Origin: Candidatus Pyrohabitans jungbluthii
GTDB lineage: Archaea; Hydrothermarchaeota; Hydrothermarchaeia; Hydrothermarchaeales; BMS3B
Direction of reading: 5' to 3'
NCBI GenBank assembly: GCA_002010065.2
Contig: MTMD02000012.1
Coordinates: forward strand, 1-40,781
Length of the DNA: 40,781 nucleotides
Positions 7,122-14,442 of this stretch are shown here, piece after piece. Each line of letters opens with the position of its first letter. Within the stretch, counting starts at the first letter, position 1. The notes beneath the pieces were generated by a model. It made no database searches and was not told the origin of the DNA. It saw nothing but the letters and a program-made list of their open reading frames with translations. The position numbers were made by a program, and so were the translations under genes.

Positions 7122-7910
7122 TTAATATTTTCTTAATATCTCCGCCAGCTCCTCCATATCTTTGAGGTTGGCGTAGCTGGTGAAGTCCAGGCTGAGGGGC
7201 GAGATTGAGATACACTTCTCCACCCGCACAGCATGCACGTCGGTACCCGGTTCGGAGTCGTAAATGGGGTCGCCGTCTATCCAGAAGTACGTCCTGCCTC
7301 TGGGATCGCGGCGCTTCTGCAAACGGGTGGTGTACATCCTCCTCGCCAGGCGGGTAACCCTCACCCCACCTTTTGGCTCTTCTGGCACGTTAATGTTAAG
7401 AAGGTCAACCCCTCTGGGCAGACTCCGGGCGAGCACATATTCTGCGCACTTTCTGAGCACCTTTATACCCCAGGTGAAGTCCACCTCGGGCTGAATCTGC
7501 TCAAACTTTATCCTGCTCTCCGCATGCAGGGAAATTGCAATAGAGGGTATGCCTTGGCTTGCGCCCTCCATGGCAGCGCCCACAGTACCACTCGTCGTGG
7601 CCTCGCAGCTCATGTTCTCCCCTATATTTATTCCAGAAACCAGGAGGTCTGGCTTCTCGCCGAGTACGCCGTACATTCCCACGATAACCGCGTCCACGGG
7701 GGTGCCGTCTATCGCATATGCGCGTGCGCCGTCGATGTTGGCTTGAGAAATGCTCACCGGCGAAAACAGAGACATGCTTCTCCCAACTCCGCTCTTCTGC
7801 GTCGCAGGAGCTACCGCTGTTATCTCTCCCAGCCCTTCCAGTGCCTTAACCGCCGCTTTTAGTCCAGGTGAGTTTATGCCGTCGTCGTTGACCACTAGAA
7901 TTTTCTTCAT
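7122..7910 (-). CDS. surE: 5'/3'-nucleotidase SurE
   Basis: The 262-residue protein begins ILVVNDDGINSPGL, where the paired Asp residues bind the metal, and contains VSGINIGENMS, SGTVGAAMEGA and INVPEEPKGG. All are conserved SurE positions. SurE is a cytoplasmic metal-dependent phosphatase acting on nucleoside monophosphates and sometimes exopolyphosphate. The ATG at 7910 follows a strong GGAGG-type site and starts exactly where family members begin. An in-frame upstream start adds 22 residues without similarity. The upstream end faces tRNA-Leu on the opposite strand. Confidence 0.93.
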   Translation of the reverse strand: MKKILVVNDDGINSPGLKAAVKALEGLGEITAVAPATQKSGVGRSMSLFSPVSISQANIDGARAYAIDGTPVDAVIVGMYGVLGEKPDLLVSGINIGENMSCEATTSGTVGAAMEGASQGIPSIAISLHAESRIKFEQIQPEVDFTWGIKVLRKCAEYVLARSLPRGVDLLNINVPEEPKGGVRVTRLARRMYTTRLQKRRDPRGRTYFWIDGDPIYDSEPGTDVHAVRVEKCISISPLSLDFTSYANLKDMEELAEILRKY

Positions 7911-7985
7911 AACCCTTCTCCCGCCTCCTAACGTCGTGCGATAAAAATTTACAGGCGTTAACTCTCCTATAATCATCTGCTACCT

Positions 7986-8069
7986 GCGGGGGTAGCCAAG
8001 CGGTCAAAGGCGCCAGATTCAGGGTCTGGTCCCTAAGTGGGTTCGAGGGTTCAAATCCCTTCCCCCGCA
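7986..8069 (+). tRNA. tRNA-Leu (anticodon CAG)
   Basis: The 84-base class II tRNA has acceptor GCGGGGG/CCCCCGC. The anticodon stem CCAGA/TCTGG surrounds loop TTCAGGG, giving CAG (Leu, CTG). There is a long variable arm and a GGTTCAAATCC T loop. CCA is not encoded. Its last 16 bases recur at 8206-8221. Confidence 0.95.
8054..8069 (+). repeat. 16-bp tRNA-Leu 3'-end repeat, copy inside the tRNA
   Basis: The sequence aatcccttcccccgca ends the tRNA-Leu gene and is repeated exactly at 8206-8221, 152 bases away. Duplication of a tRNA 3' end is what an integrase leaves on either side of an inserted element. Confidence 0.7.
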
Positions 8070-8150
8070 TATCCAGGGGAGGGGTACTCCCCTCCCTTTA
8101 GGTTAGCCCCACCCCTTAAGGATACGAGGGAAAAACACTAAGGAAGCATA

Positions 8151-8199
8151 GCGGTATTGTAAGATACCGCGATATGATGATCAAACTTTCTGAAGTTTG
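8151..8199. other. two adjacent hairpins between tRNA-Leu and its repeated 3' end
   Basis: A seven-pair stem (gcggtat 8151-8157 with ataccgc 8164-8170) is followed by another (caaactt 8182-8188 with aagtttg 8193-8199). Between them lies atgatga (8174-8180), which resembles box C, with ctga at 8190-8193 and 8203-8206 resembling box D. A complete C/D guide RNA with C' is not present. This could be a small structured RNA, a terminator after the tRNA, or the remains of an integrated element. Confidence 0.35.
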
Positions 8200-8205
8200 G
8201 TTCTG

Positions 8206-8221
8206 AATCCCTTCCCCCGCA
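8206..8221 (+). repeat. 16-bp tRNA-Leu 3'-end repeat, second copy
   Basis: Exact copy of the last 16 bases of tRNA-Leu (8054-8069). No tRNA body precedes it, so it is an isolated 3' end, consistent with an attachment-site scar or tRNA debris. Confidence 0.7.
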
Positions 8222-8319
8222 CTACTTTTCCGCTGTTAAATTGGGATTGGAAAAACCGGGGTGAGAAATATTAATATATCACCATGTTGGAAAATATTCA
8301 AGATCGACAGTGAAATCGC

Positions 8320-9690
8320 ATGAGCGGGCATAAATTGGGCATTATGAAATCCTTGAAGGCGCTCTCTCCTATCAAAATCACAGCCATATACATGCTGGTG
8401 GGGGGACTGTGGATACTGTTATCAGACAGACTGCTGGTCGCTTTTGTCAGGGATCCAGAGGTACTCACGCATATGCAGACTCTTAAGGGCTGGATCTACG
8501 TTGCTGTTACAGCAGTGCTTCTATATCTGCTAATCAGCTACAATACGATGGTTATACGGCACTCGGAGCAGGCAATGCGGGAGAGTGAAGAAAGATACCG
8601 TCAGACTGTGGAAAATTCGCCAAACCCGATTTTCTCTGTTGACAGGGAGGGTGTTATACAGTCGTGGAATAAGGCATGTGAAAATATCTTTCAATACAGC
8701 AGAAAGGAGGTAATTGGTGCGAAGTATCACATGCTCTTGAACCCGGAGGAGCGCCGCACCATCGAGGGTATGTTGAACCAGGTATTTGAGGAGAAACGTT
8801 CATTCAGCAACGTAGAGATTTCATACAGGTGCAGGGACGGAACAGAACGTTTCATGGTTTCCCGATTGTACCCTCTGCTGGATTATGAGGGGTGGGTTAA
8901 GGCATGTGTTTTTGCCAATACAGACGTTACAGAACGCAAACGTGCTGAGGAGGAATTGAAGAGGGCCTATGAAAAACTTCAGCGTGCCCACGAGGAACTT
9001 AAAACACTGGATGAGATGAAGAGCAACATAATCGCCAACGTAAGCCACGAGCTGCGCACCCCCATAACTATTGCAAAGGGTGCCATAGAACTGGTAATGG
9101 ATGAGAAGGATCAGAAAAAGAGGAAGGAGCTTTTGAAAATTGCCCTTAATGCGCTTTTGCGCCAGAACTTTATAGTAGAAGACCTGCTACAGGCAGCGAG
9201 GCTTGAGAGGGGTGAGATGAAGCTCGAAAAAGTGGATATGGCTAATCTAATAAACCGAGTGACTGAGGAGTTCAGACCCATGCTGATGAAGAATAACATA
9301 CAGATGGAGAAGAACGTTGAAGAGGGTCTGTTTGCAACCGCGGACCCAAACCAAATAGAGCACGTGCTAAGAAACCTGATAACCAATGCCATAAAATTCA
9401 ACAAACCTGGGGGAAGTGTCATCATCGAGGCACAGAAAAGGGGGGATATGGTAGAGGTGTGTGTGAGCGACACTGGAATAGGGATACCAGAAGATCAGCA
9501 GGAGAAGATATTTGAGCGCTTCTATCAGGTGGACTCCTCGCCATCAAGGCGGTACGGAGGCACAGGAATGGGACTGGCGATTGTGAAAGAAATAGTAGAA
9601 GCTCATGGGGGAAAAGTAACTGTAGAGAGCAGGCCTGGGGAAGGTAGCAGGTTCTGTTTCACGGTGCCAGCTGCAAGATGGGAGGAGTGA
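8320..9690 (+). CDS. membrane-bound PAS-domain sensor histidine kinase
   Basis: The 456-residue protein has two membrane helices (about 20-42 and 57-75) joined by a short loop and a PAS domain (about 90-205, with [20 protein letters not shown] and [15 protein letters not shown]). A coiled linker follows, then the HisKA motif [13 protein letters not shown] with phosphorylated H243. The ATPase domain has N box [11 protein letters not shown]1 [11 protein letters not shown] box IFERFYQ and G2 [10 protein letters not shown]. It should sense an input through PAS and phosphorylate a response regulator. A truncated receiver domain begins at its stop codon (9687). A TATA-like AT stretch lies at about 8266-8278. 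The ATG at 8344 is an alternative start. Confidence 0.9.
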   Translation: MSGHKLGIMKSLKALSPIKITAIYMLVGGLWILLSDRLLVAFVRDPEVLTHMQTLKGWIYVAVTAVLLYLLISYNTMVIRHSEQAMRESEERYRQTVENSPNPIFSVDREGVIQSWNKACENIFQYSRKEVIGAKYHMLLNPEERRTIEGMLNQVFEEKRSFSNVEISYRCRDGTERFMVSRLYPLLDYEGWVKACVFANTDVTERKRAEEELKRAYEKLQRAHEELKTLDEMKSNIIANVSHELRTPITIAKGAIELVMDEKDQKKRKELLKIALNALLRQNFIVEDLLQAARLERGEMKLEKVDMANLINRVTEEFRPMLMKNNIQMEKNVEEGLFATADPNQIEHVLRNLITNAIKFNKPGGSVIIEAQKRGDMVEVCVSDTGIGIPEDQQEKIFERFYQVDSSPSRRYGGTGMGLAIVKEIVEAHGGKVTVESRPGEGSRFCFTVPAARWEE

Positions 9691-9779
9691 TACTGACGGA
9701 GGTGCTTCTTATTGACGACGAGCCTGAGATAAAAAGCATCCTTCGCCCTTCACTCCCCCTTTGCAAGGTACTCCACTAG
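9687..9779 (+). pseudogene. truncated response regulator (first ~30 residues of a receiver domain)
   Basis: A GTG frame overlaps the kinase stop by four bases and reads [20 protein letters not shown], the first strand, acidic pair and first helix of a receiver domain. It then meets unrelated sequence and stops at 9777-9779. The phosphorylated Asp and the rest of the domain are absent. The cut coincides with the end of the convergent Sfm1-like gene (stop at 9750). The kinase has therefore lost its adjacent partner in this genome. Confidence 0.7.
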
Positions 9780-10313
9780 GCCGGGAGTGAGCATCAGCTT
9801 CCCCTCATACACCACATAGCCGTAGGGGAGGAGTACGCGCTCATTCTCACTGAGGGAAATCTCAACCTCATGGGTAACCTCTATATCCTCAAGCCTCTCG
9901 CCGAGGTAGATTAACCTCGCCACCAGGGCTGCGGTGTCTATGCTGAGCTGCACCTTGCCAAGATGGCGCGCCCTATCGCTTAGCTCTCGTGTTATGTGCT
10001 CTGCTGTCCTCCCGCGGGGCTTCTCGTACCCCAGGATACCGCCCACCACCACCGCTCTGGCTTTTCTAAAATCCTCCTGCGTGAGGGGCTTCTCAGCACG
10101 CGGATCGAGGATTATCACCTCTTCCTCGCGGAAAAGTTCCCTGAAGCTCTGCGTGTAAACCTCGCCCAGCGTGCGGAGCTTCTCTCCCATGCCAGGAGGC
10201 ACGCTGGTAAAGGTTGCGCCTCCCCAGTAGTGCGATGCGGCGCTGTACTCTAGGTAAAGCCACTCTGAAAGCTCTGGCTCTAGGTTTTCAATCACCAGTC
10301 GAACGCGGCGCAT
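9750..10313 (-). CDS. Sfm1-like SPOUT-type SAM-dependent methyltransferase (DUF431)
   Basis: The 187-residue protein begins RRVRLVIENLEPELSEWLYL followed by EYSAASHYWG, the N-terminal signature of the Sfm1/DUF431 family. It has a knot-like C-terminal half with VVVGGILGYEKPRGRTAEHI and LPYGYVVYEGKLMLTPGLVE. Yeast Sfm1 methylates an arginine of ribosomal protein uS3; archaeal members are annotated as RNA or protein methyltransferases. The ATG at 10313 has GGTGG upstream and matches the family start. It follows the Trm14-like gene on the same strand by 34 bases, so the two probably share a transcript devoted to translation-apparatus methylation. Confidence 0.75.
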   Translation of the reverse strand: MRRVRLVIENLEPELSEWLYLEYSAASHYWGGATFTSVPPGMGEKLRTLGEVYTQSFRELFREEEVIILDPRAEKPLTQEDFRKARAVVVGGILGYEKPRGRTAEHITRELSDRARHLGKVQLSIDTAALVARLIYLGERLEDIEVTHEVEISLSENERVLLPYGYVVYEGKLMLTPGLVEYLAKGE

Positions 10314-10347
10314 GCTTCCACCACTACCCTGGGGATATTTTAACTTT

Positions 10348-11442
10348 TCAATCAAAAACAAGTATCGCCGTTGGAAGGCTGCCGTACATTATATCTATGC
10401 GCTGGGCTGGCTCCGTCTCGAAGAACTCTGGCGCACCCGTAAGGATTACCGCTCGCCGCCACGAGTCGCTGGCCAGGAGGTGGCGCTCAAATTTTTTATA
10501 AAGCCTGGCAATCTTGTACCTGCTGCCTATGCGCAGCCCGTAGGGCAGGTTTGTCACAAGCTTATCGCAGTCCAGGCTTACCCTGGTGGCGTCGCAGGTG
10601 AAAAAGCTCACCGCAACACCTGCGCGCTCTGCATTCTGTCTCGCCCCTGCGACATGCTTGGGTGAGATGTCGCACCCACGTATGGAAAGCTCCCTCTTCC
10701 GCACCCGAGCCTCCGCCTCTGCAAGCATCTCCCTGAACTCCTCTAAGGGCAGAAACTTCAGCTTCCAGAAGAGGAAGCTCTCCCTGCGCAGGAGGTTGGG
10801 CATTCTCCATGCGTAGCGCGCAGCTTCAATGCAGATGGTGCCTGAACCGCAGAAGGGGTCCAGGAGGCTCTCCTCAGCGCTCCACTCAGCGATTCTCACC
10901 AGCGCGTAGGAGATGCTTGGTTTAAGCGGTGCAGGGTGCTGGTAAACGCGGTAGCCACGTCTGTGGAGGCTTTCGCCAGTCGTATCGATGCCAACATAGC
11001 ATTTGCTCTGCCTCACCTCCACGCGCACCACTACATCGGGCGAATCCAGGTTAACTTTCAGCCTCACCCCGCGAGCTTCGGCGTAGCTGTCTATCACCGC
11101 CTGCCCTGCCACGCGGGCGACGTCCAGCGAGGTGAAGTCGTGTTCCCCCATACGCGAGGCTTTGACAGCGAAGCTCTGCTCAGGCGAAAGGTACTCGTGG
11201 AAAGCTATGCCCTTCACAGCGCGATACAGCTCATCCAGCGTGGAGAAGTCGCTTTCAAGGAGGAGGAGCACCACCCTGTGCAGCGAGTTAGAGCAGTAGT
11301 TCAGGGTGAGTATATCGCGGGCGTCGCCGCGCACGCGCAGCCTGCCTTCGCCTGCGACGCTTGCTCGTCTGCGTATAAGCTCGCGAACCTCCTGCGCTGC
11401 AACGCTTTCAATCCCGCGCTCAGTAGTGAGCAGTAGTTCCAT
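10348..11442 (-). CDS. trm14: THUMP-domain tRNA guanine-N2 methyltransferase (Trm14-like)
   Basis: The 364-residue protein has an N-terminal ferredoxin-like and THUMP region (ELLLTTERGIESVAAQEVRE to about residue 150, ending VEVRQSKCYVGIDTTGESLH). A Rossmann methyltransferase domain follows with the SAM motif LLDPFCGSGTICIEA (193-207) and catalytic TNLPYG (297-302). This layout and the RGYR stretch before the SAM motif fit Trm14, which makes m2G at tRNA position 6. TrmG10 is the main alternative. It heads a probable two-gene unit with the Sfm1-like gene. Confidence 0.8.
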   Translation of the reverse strand: MELLLTTERGIESVAAQEVRELIRRRASVAGEGRLRVRGDARDILTLNYCSNSLHRVVLLLLESDFSTLDELYRAVKGIAFHEYLSPEQSFAVKASRMGEHDFTSLDVARVAGQAVIDSYAEARGVRLKVNLDSPDVVVRVEVRQSKCYVGIDTTGESLHRRGYRVYQHPAPLKPSISYALVRIAEWSAEESLLDPFCGSGTICIEAARYAWRMPNLLRRESFLFWKLKFLPLEEFREMLAEAEARVRKRELSIRGCDISPKHVAGARQNAERAGVAVSFFTCDATRVSLDCDKLVTNLPYGLRIGSRYKIARLYKKFERHLLASDSWRRAVILTGAPEFFETEPAQRIDIMYGSLPTAILVFD

Positions 11443-11493
11443 GCTTCCACCTCACCCTTAATTATATATAACAGCTTTTACTATCGCCAGAAC

Positions 11494-13296
11494 ATGCGCA
11501 TCCCGCACCTGAATAACCCCGAGTTCAGATACCTCAAAAAGTGGTCCACAATCGCAACGCTCATAGGAATAATCTCCGGCGTGGGTGCAATAGCCTTTTA
11601 TGAGCTTCTCAACCTGGGAACAAGACTCTTCCTCGGCTACGGTGCTGGCTTCTTTCCGCCAGAGGCGGGTATGAGTCTCGAGGAGGTGCTTAACTGGTCA
11701 CCTCCGAGCAATCCCCTGCTCCTCATCCCGGTGATAACCCTGGGTGGGCTTATCTCGGGGTTAATCGTCTTCTCCCTGGCGCCTGAGGCAGAGGGTCATG
11801 GCACAGACGCCGCAATACGCGCCTTCCACCGCGAAGGCGGCAAGATTCGTAGGAGGATACCCCTCGTAAAGATGGTCGCCTCTGTGCTCACAATTTCTAC
11901 GGGAGGAAGCGCTGGTAGAGAGGGGCCAATAGCGCAGATAGGCGCGGGCTTTGGCTCCTTTATTGCAGACGTTTTTAAGCTGAGTGAGCGCGACCGCAGG
12001 ATAGCGCTGGCGGTGGGAATAGGCTCCGGCGTTGGGAGCATCTTCAAGGCACCTCTTGGCGGCGCGCTTTTAAGCACTGAGATACTCTACCACCAGGACT
12101 TTGAAAAGGAGGCGCTCATACCCAGCGTTATCGCAAGCGTTGTGGGCTACTCCATCTTCTGCCTCTACGACGGCTTCTCGCCGGTTTTCGCTGCCCAGCC
12201 CTACCAGTGGAGCCTGGCTCAGATTCCTGTATACATGATTCTCGGTGTAGTCTGTGCTGGCGTGGGTCTGCTGTATATAAAGGCGTTCTACTCCGCGAAG
12301 GCGTTCTTTGATAGTCTGAAAGTAAAGCGACACCTCAAGCCGGCGATAGGAGCCTTCGCCGTCGGTGTGCTTGCGGTTGTGCTGATGAAGCTCATACCGG
12401 AAGCTAATGGTGCCGCCGGCTTGGGAGCGCTGAGCATGGGCTACGGCTTTATTCAGCTTGCCCTGTACAACGCTCTCCCCCTGGAGATAATGTTCACCCT
12501 GATTTTCGCCAAGATAGCCATGACCGCCCTCACAATAGGCAGCGGTGGCTCGGGCGGGGTGTTTGCACCGGGCATGGTTATTGGCGCCATGGTGGGCGGC
12601 ACAGTGGGTGCAGTCTTTGCAAAGCTCTTTCCCTGGCTTGTGCCCCCCGAAGCGGTGCCGGCATTTGTAATAATAGGGATGATGGCCCTCTTCGGTGGAG
12701 TGAGCAAGGCGCCAATCGCTGTGCTTATAATGGTAAGTGAGATGACAGGCGACTACTCCCTGCTATTTCCGGCGATGGTGGCTATAGTGGGCTCATACAT
12801 ACTCACAGGCAAGCACAGCATCTACAGCGAGCAGGTGCCCACGCGAATACACTCGCCTGCGCACGCGGAGGAGTACTTCCGTGACCTGCTGCGCATCCAT
12901 CGCGTGGCTGACGCCATGCGCAGCGAGTTTCCCACAACCGCGAGACAGGAGAGTCTTACTGATGCCATGCTGAAGATGCGCCACGGTGTGAGTGCGCTGC
13001 CCATAATGAGAGAGGGCAAGATAGAGGGCATTGTGAGGCTACGCGATATTGTGCGCGTGCCTATAGAGAAGTGGAGCGATACCCGCGTGGAGGAAGTGAT
13101 GCGGGAGAGCTACTCCACAATAACGCCGGACAAGTCCCTGCACGATGCACTCGACTTCATGGAGCAGCGCGGCGTCGGCACCTTAGTGGTGGTATCGCCT
13201 GAGGACCCGTCCAAGCCCCTGGGGCTGCTCCTTAAGAGGGACGTCATAAAGATTGGAGAGGCAAAACTGGGGAGAAAGAAGGAGGTTAGCACTTAA
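11494..13296 (+). CDS. CLC-family chloride channel/transporter with C-terminal CBS pair
   Basis: The 600-residue protein has about ten or more membrane helices and the CLC signatures: GREGP (gating Glu E143), GSGVGSIFKAPLGGALLSTE and GGVFAPG. The anion-site Tyr falls in DYSLLFP. It is followed by two CBS domains (about 470-525 and 530-590) that bind adenine nucleotides in related proteins. The usual GSGIP element reads GHGTDAA, as in a subset of prokaryotic CLCs. At the position of the internal proton glutamate of E. coli ClC (E203) the sequence has Ile197, next to Glu196. This favours chloride channel behaviour or altered coupling. It converges on the next gene with an 11-base overlap of the 3' ends. 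Confidence 0.9.
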   Translation: MRIPHLNNPEFRYLKKWSTIATLIGIISGVGAIAFYELLNLGTRLFLGYGAGFFPPEAGMSLEEVLNWSPPSNPLLLIPVITLGGLISGLIVFSLAPEAEGHGTDAAIRAFHREGGKIRRRIPLVKMVASVLTISTGGSAGREGPIAQIGAGFGSFIADVFKLSERDRRIALAVGIGSGVGSIFKAPLGGALLSTEILYHQDFEKEALIPSVIASVVGYSIFCLYDGFSPVFAAQPYQWSLAQIPVYMILGVVCAGVGLLYIKAFYSAKAFFDSLKVKRHLKPAIGAFAVGVLAVVLMKLIPEANGAAGLGALSMGYGFIQLALYNALPLEIMFTLIFAKIAMTALTIGSGGSGGVFAPGMVIGAMVGGTVGAVFAKLFPWLVPPEAVPAFVIIGMMALFGGVSKAPIAVLIMVSEMTGDYSLLFPAMVAIVGSYILTGKHSIYSEQVPTRIHSPAHAEEYFRDLLRIHRVADAMRSEFPTTARQESLTDAMLKMRHGVSALPIMREGKIEGIVRLRDIVRVPIEKWSDTRVEEVMRESYSTITPDKSLHDALDFMEQRGVGTLVVVSPEDPSKPLGLLLKRDVIKIGEAKLGRKKEVST

Positions 13297-13753
13297 GCAC
13301 GGAGAAGAAGTCCTCTTCGCGGATATCCTCAGGCACAATGAGTACTGGAATCTTTCTCTTCTTAATTATCTCGGGCAGCAGGGGCTTCTCAACCAGCTCT
13401 TTCAGCCAGCCCGTGGGTGAGTAGCCCACTATAACCAGCTTTATCTCCTCGTCCCTCTCCAGCTCCTTTAACACAACCTCGTGGGAGATTCCCGTCTTAA
13501 CCCTGTACTCGATGTTGAGGCTTAGTCCGCGGAAAACCTCAAGCTCCTTCTTGGCTTTCTCTTCCACCTCCTCTTTAATGGCATCCACACTGCGCTCATG
13601 CAGTCCGCCGCCTATCAGCTCAACGGCATACCTCTCGTCGGCAACGAAGAGCAGCTTTATGTCGTACTTCAGGCTACATGCTAAGCCTATGGTGTAGCGT
13701 TCTACCGCCTTCTTCTCTGACACCCCCTCTGAAGCCAGCAGTATTTTTGCCAC
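13286..13753 (-). CDS. universal stress protein (UspA-like) family protein
   Basis: The 155-residue protein has the alternating strand/helix pattern of a Usp fold (AKILLASEGVSEKKAVERY; KLLFVADE; IEYRVKTGISHEVVLKEL; IKLVIVGYSP; IPVLIVPED). The ATP-binding G-x2-G-x9-G(S/T) motif is not present: after VIVGYSPTGW there is no second glycine cluster. It is therefore probably a non-ATP-binding Usp. The GTG start at 13753 has GGAGG upstream, and a TATA-like stretch lies about 40 bases upstream. Its neighbour CLC is convergent. Confidence 0.75.
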   Translation of the reverse strand: MAKILLASEGVSEKKAVERYTIGLACSLKYDIKLLFVADERYAVELIGGGLHERSVDAIKEEVEEKAKKELEVFRGLSLNIEYRVKTGISHEVVLKELERDEEIKLVIVGYSPTGWLKELVEKPLLPEIIKKRKIPVLIVPEDIREEDFFSVLKC

Positions 13754-13961
13754 ACGCCTCGCCTCCTTTTTGTTTAATAATCCCCGCGAGGCTACTTAAC
13801 TTTTCCGGCGGGGTGACACAGTTGATATTTATAGGATTTTGCTGTAACAGAAAGCTCTGATATAATATTGAGAATAATTAATGAAAACACTTTTCACGTC
13901 TCTGCGTAAAGCATAAATAAACCAATAGTGGTTAAGTAATTAATAGTAAGGGTGAGTGGGA
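13754..13961. promoter_or_regulatory. divergent intergenic region with AT-rich promoters
   Basis: This 208-base gap separates the Usp gene (minus) from the Panacea gene (plus). GCATAAATAAAC at about 13910-13921 is the best TATA box for the plus-strand pair, about 42 bases before its ATG, with GGTGAG just upstream of the start. On the minus strand GGATTATTAAAC serves the Usp gene. The right half is clearly AT-richer, matching the genes that follow. Confidence 0.45.
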
Positions 13962-14432
13962 ATGGCAACAGCGGATAAGAAACTTAAGATGGTTATCTAC
14001 TATATTGTAAGGGAAATGAATAGATTAGGTTATCACCTTAACAGAACAAAGCTAGTGAAACTTCTTTTCATCATTGATTATATAGCAAAAAAGGGAAGGA
14101 GAATGAGAATAGGCAGGACTATTACAGGCATAAAATATCATTATTATCATTACGGGCCATTCTCCAGAAAGATACCTAGTGCGATACAGGACATGCAAGG
14201 AAAGGAGATTATTGAAAGAGATATTGGTAATCCTTTGGACTTTGCCTCCTATTATGTGTATACTCCTGGAAACATGCCACGCTTCGAGCCAGAATTTGAA
14301 GACAGGGAAAAAGAGATTATTGATTTCGTCATAAAAGAATATGGGCCTTACCCATTGGATTCAATTTTGAAAGTTGTTTATAATCTTCCTGAAATGAGAG
14401 AAGCAAAGCCTCTAGACATAGTTTTGGAGTGA
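13962..14432 (+). CDS. Panacea-domain (DUF4065, SocA-like) protein, probable antitoxin
   Basis: The 156-residue protein matches the Panacea domain: an N-terminal helix pair (MVIYYIVREMNRLGYHLNRT), KLVKLLFIIDYIAKKGRRMR, then ITGIKYHYYHYGPFS and a C-terminal helical part (IIDFVIKEYGPYPLDSILKV). Panacea domains are antitoxins or chaperone-like partners that neutralise many unrelated toxins; SocA is the founder. The ATG at 13962 follows GGTGAG. The gene is AT-rich compared with neighbours on both sides, and ends ten bases before the next gene. It probably forms a horizontally acquired pair with that gene. Confidence 0.78.
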   Translation: MATADKKLKMVIYYIVREMNRLGYHLNRTKLVKLLFIIDYIAKKGRRMRIGRTITGIKYHYYHYGPFSRKIPSAIQDMQGKEIIERDIGNPLDFASYYVYTPGNMPRFEPEFEDREKEIIDFVIKEYGPYPLDSILKVVYNLPEMREAKPLDIVLE

Positions 14433-14442
14433 GGGGCAGAGG

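Noticed and set aside
8174-8206. Complete C/D box guide RNA
   Set aside because: Box C and two CTGA motifs are present but no C' box and spacing is short, so I list it only as a possible structured RNA.
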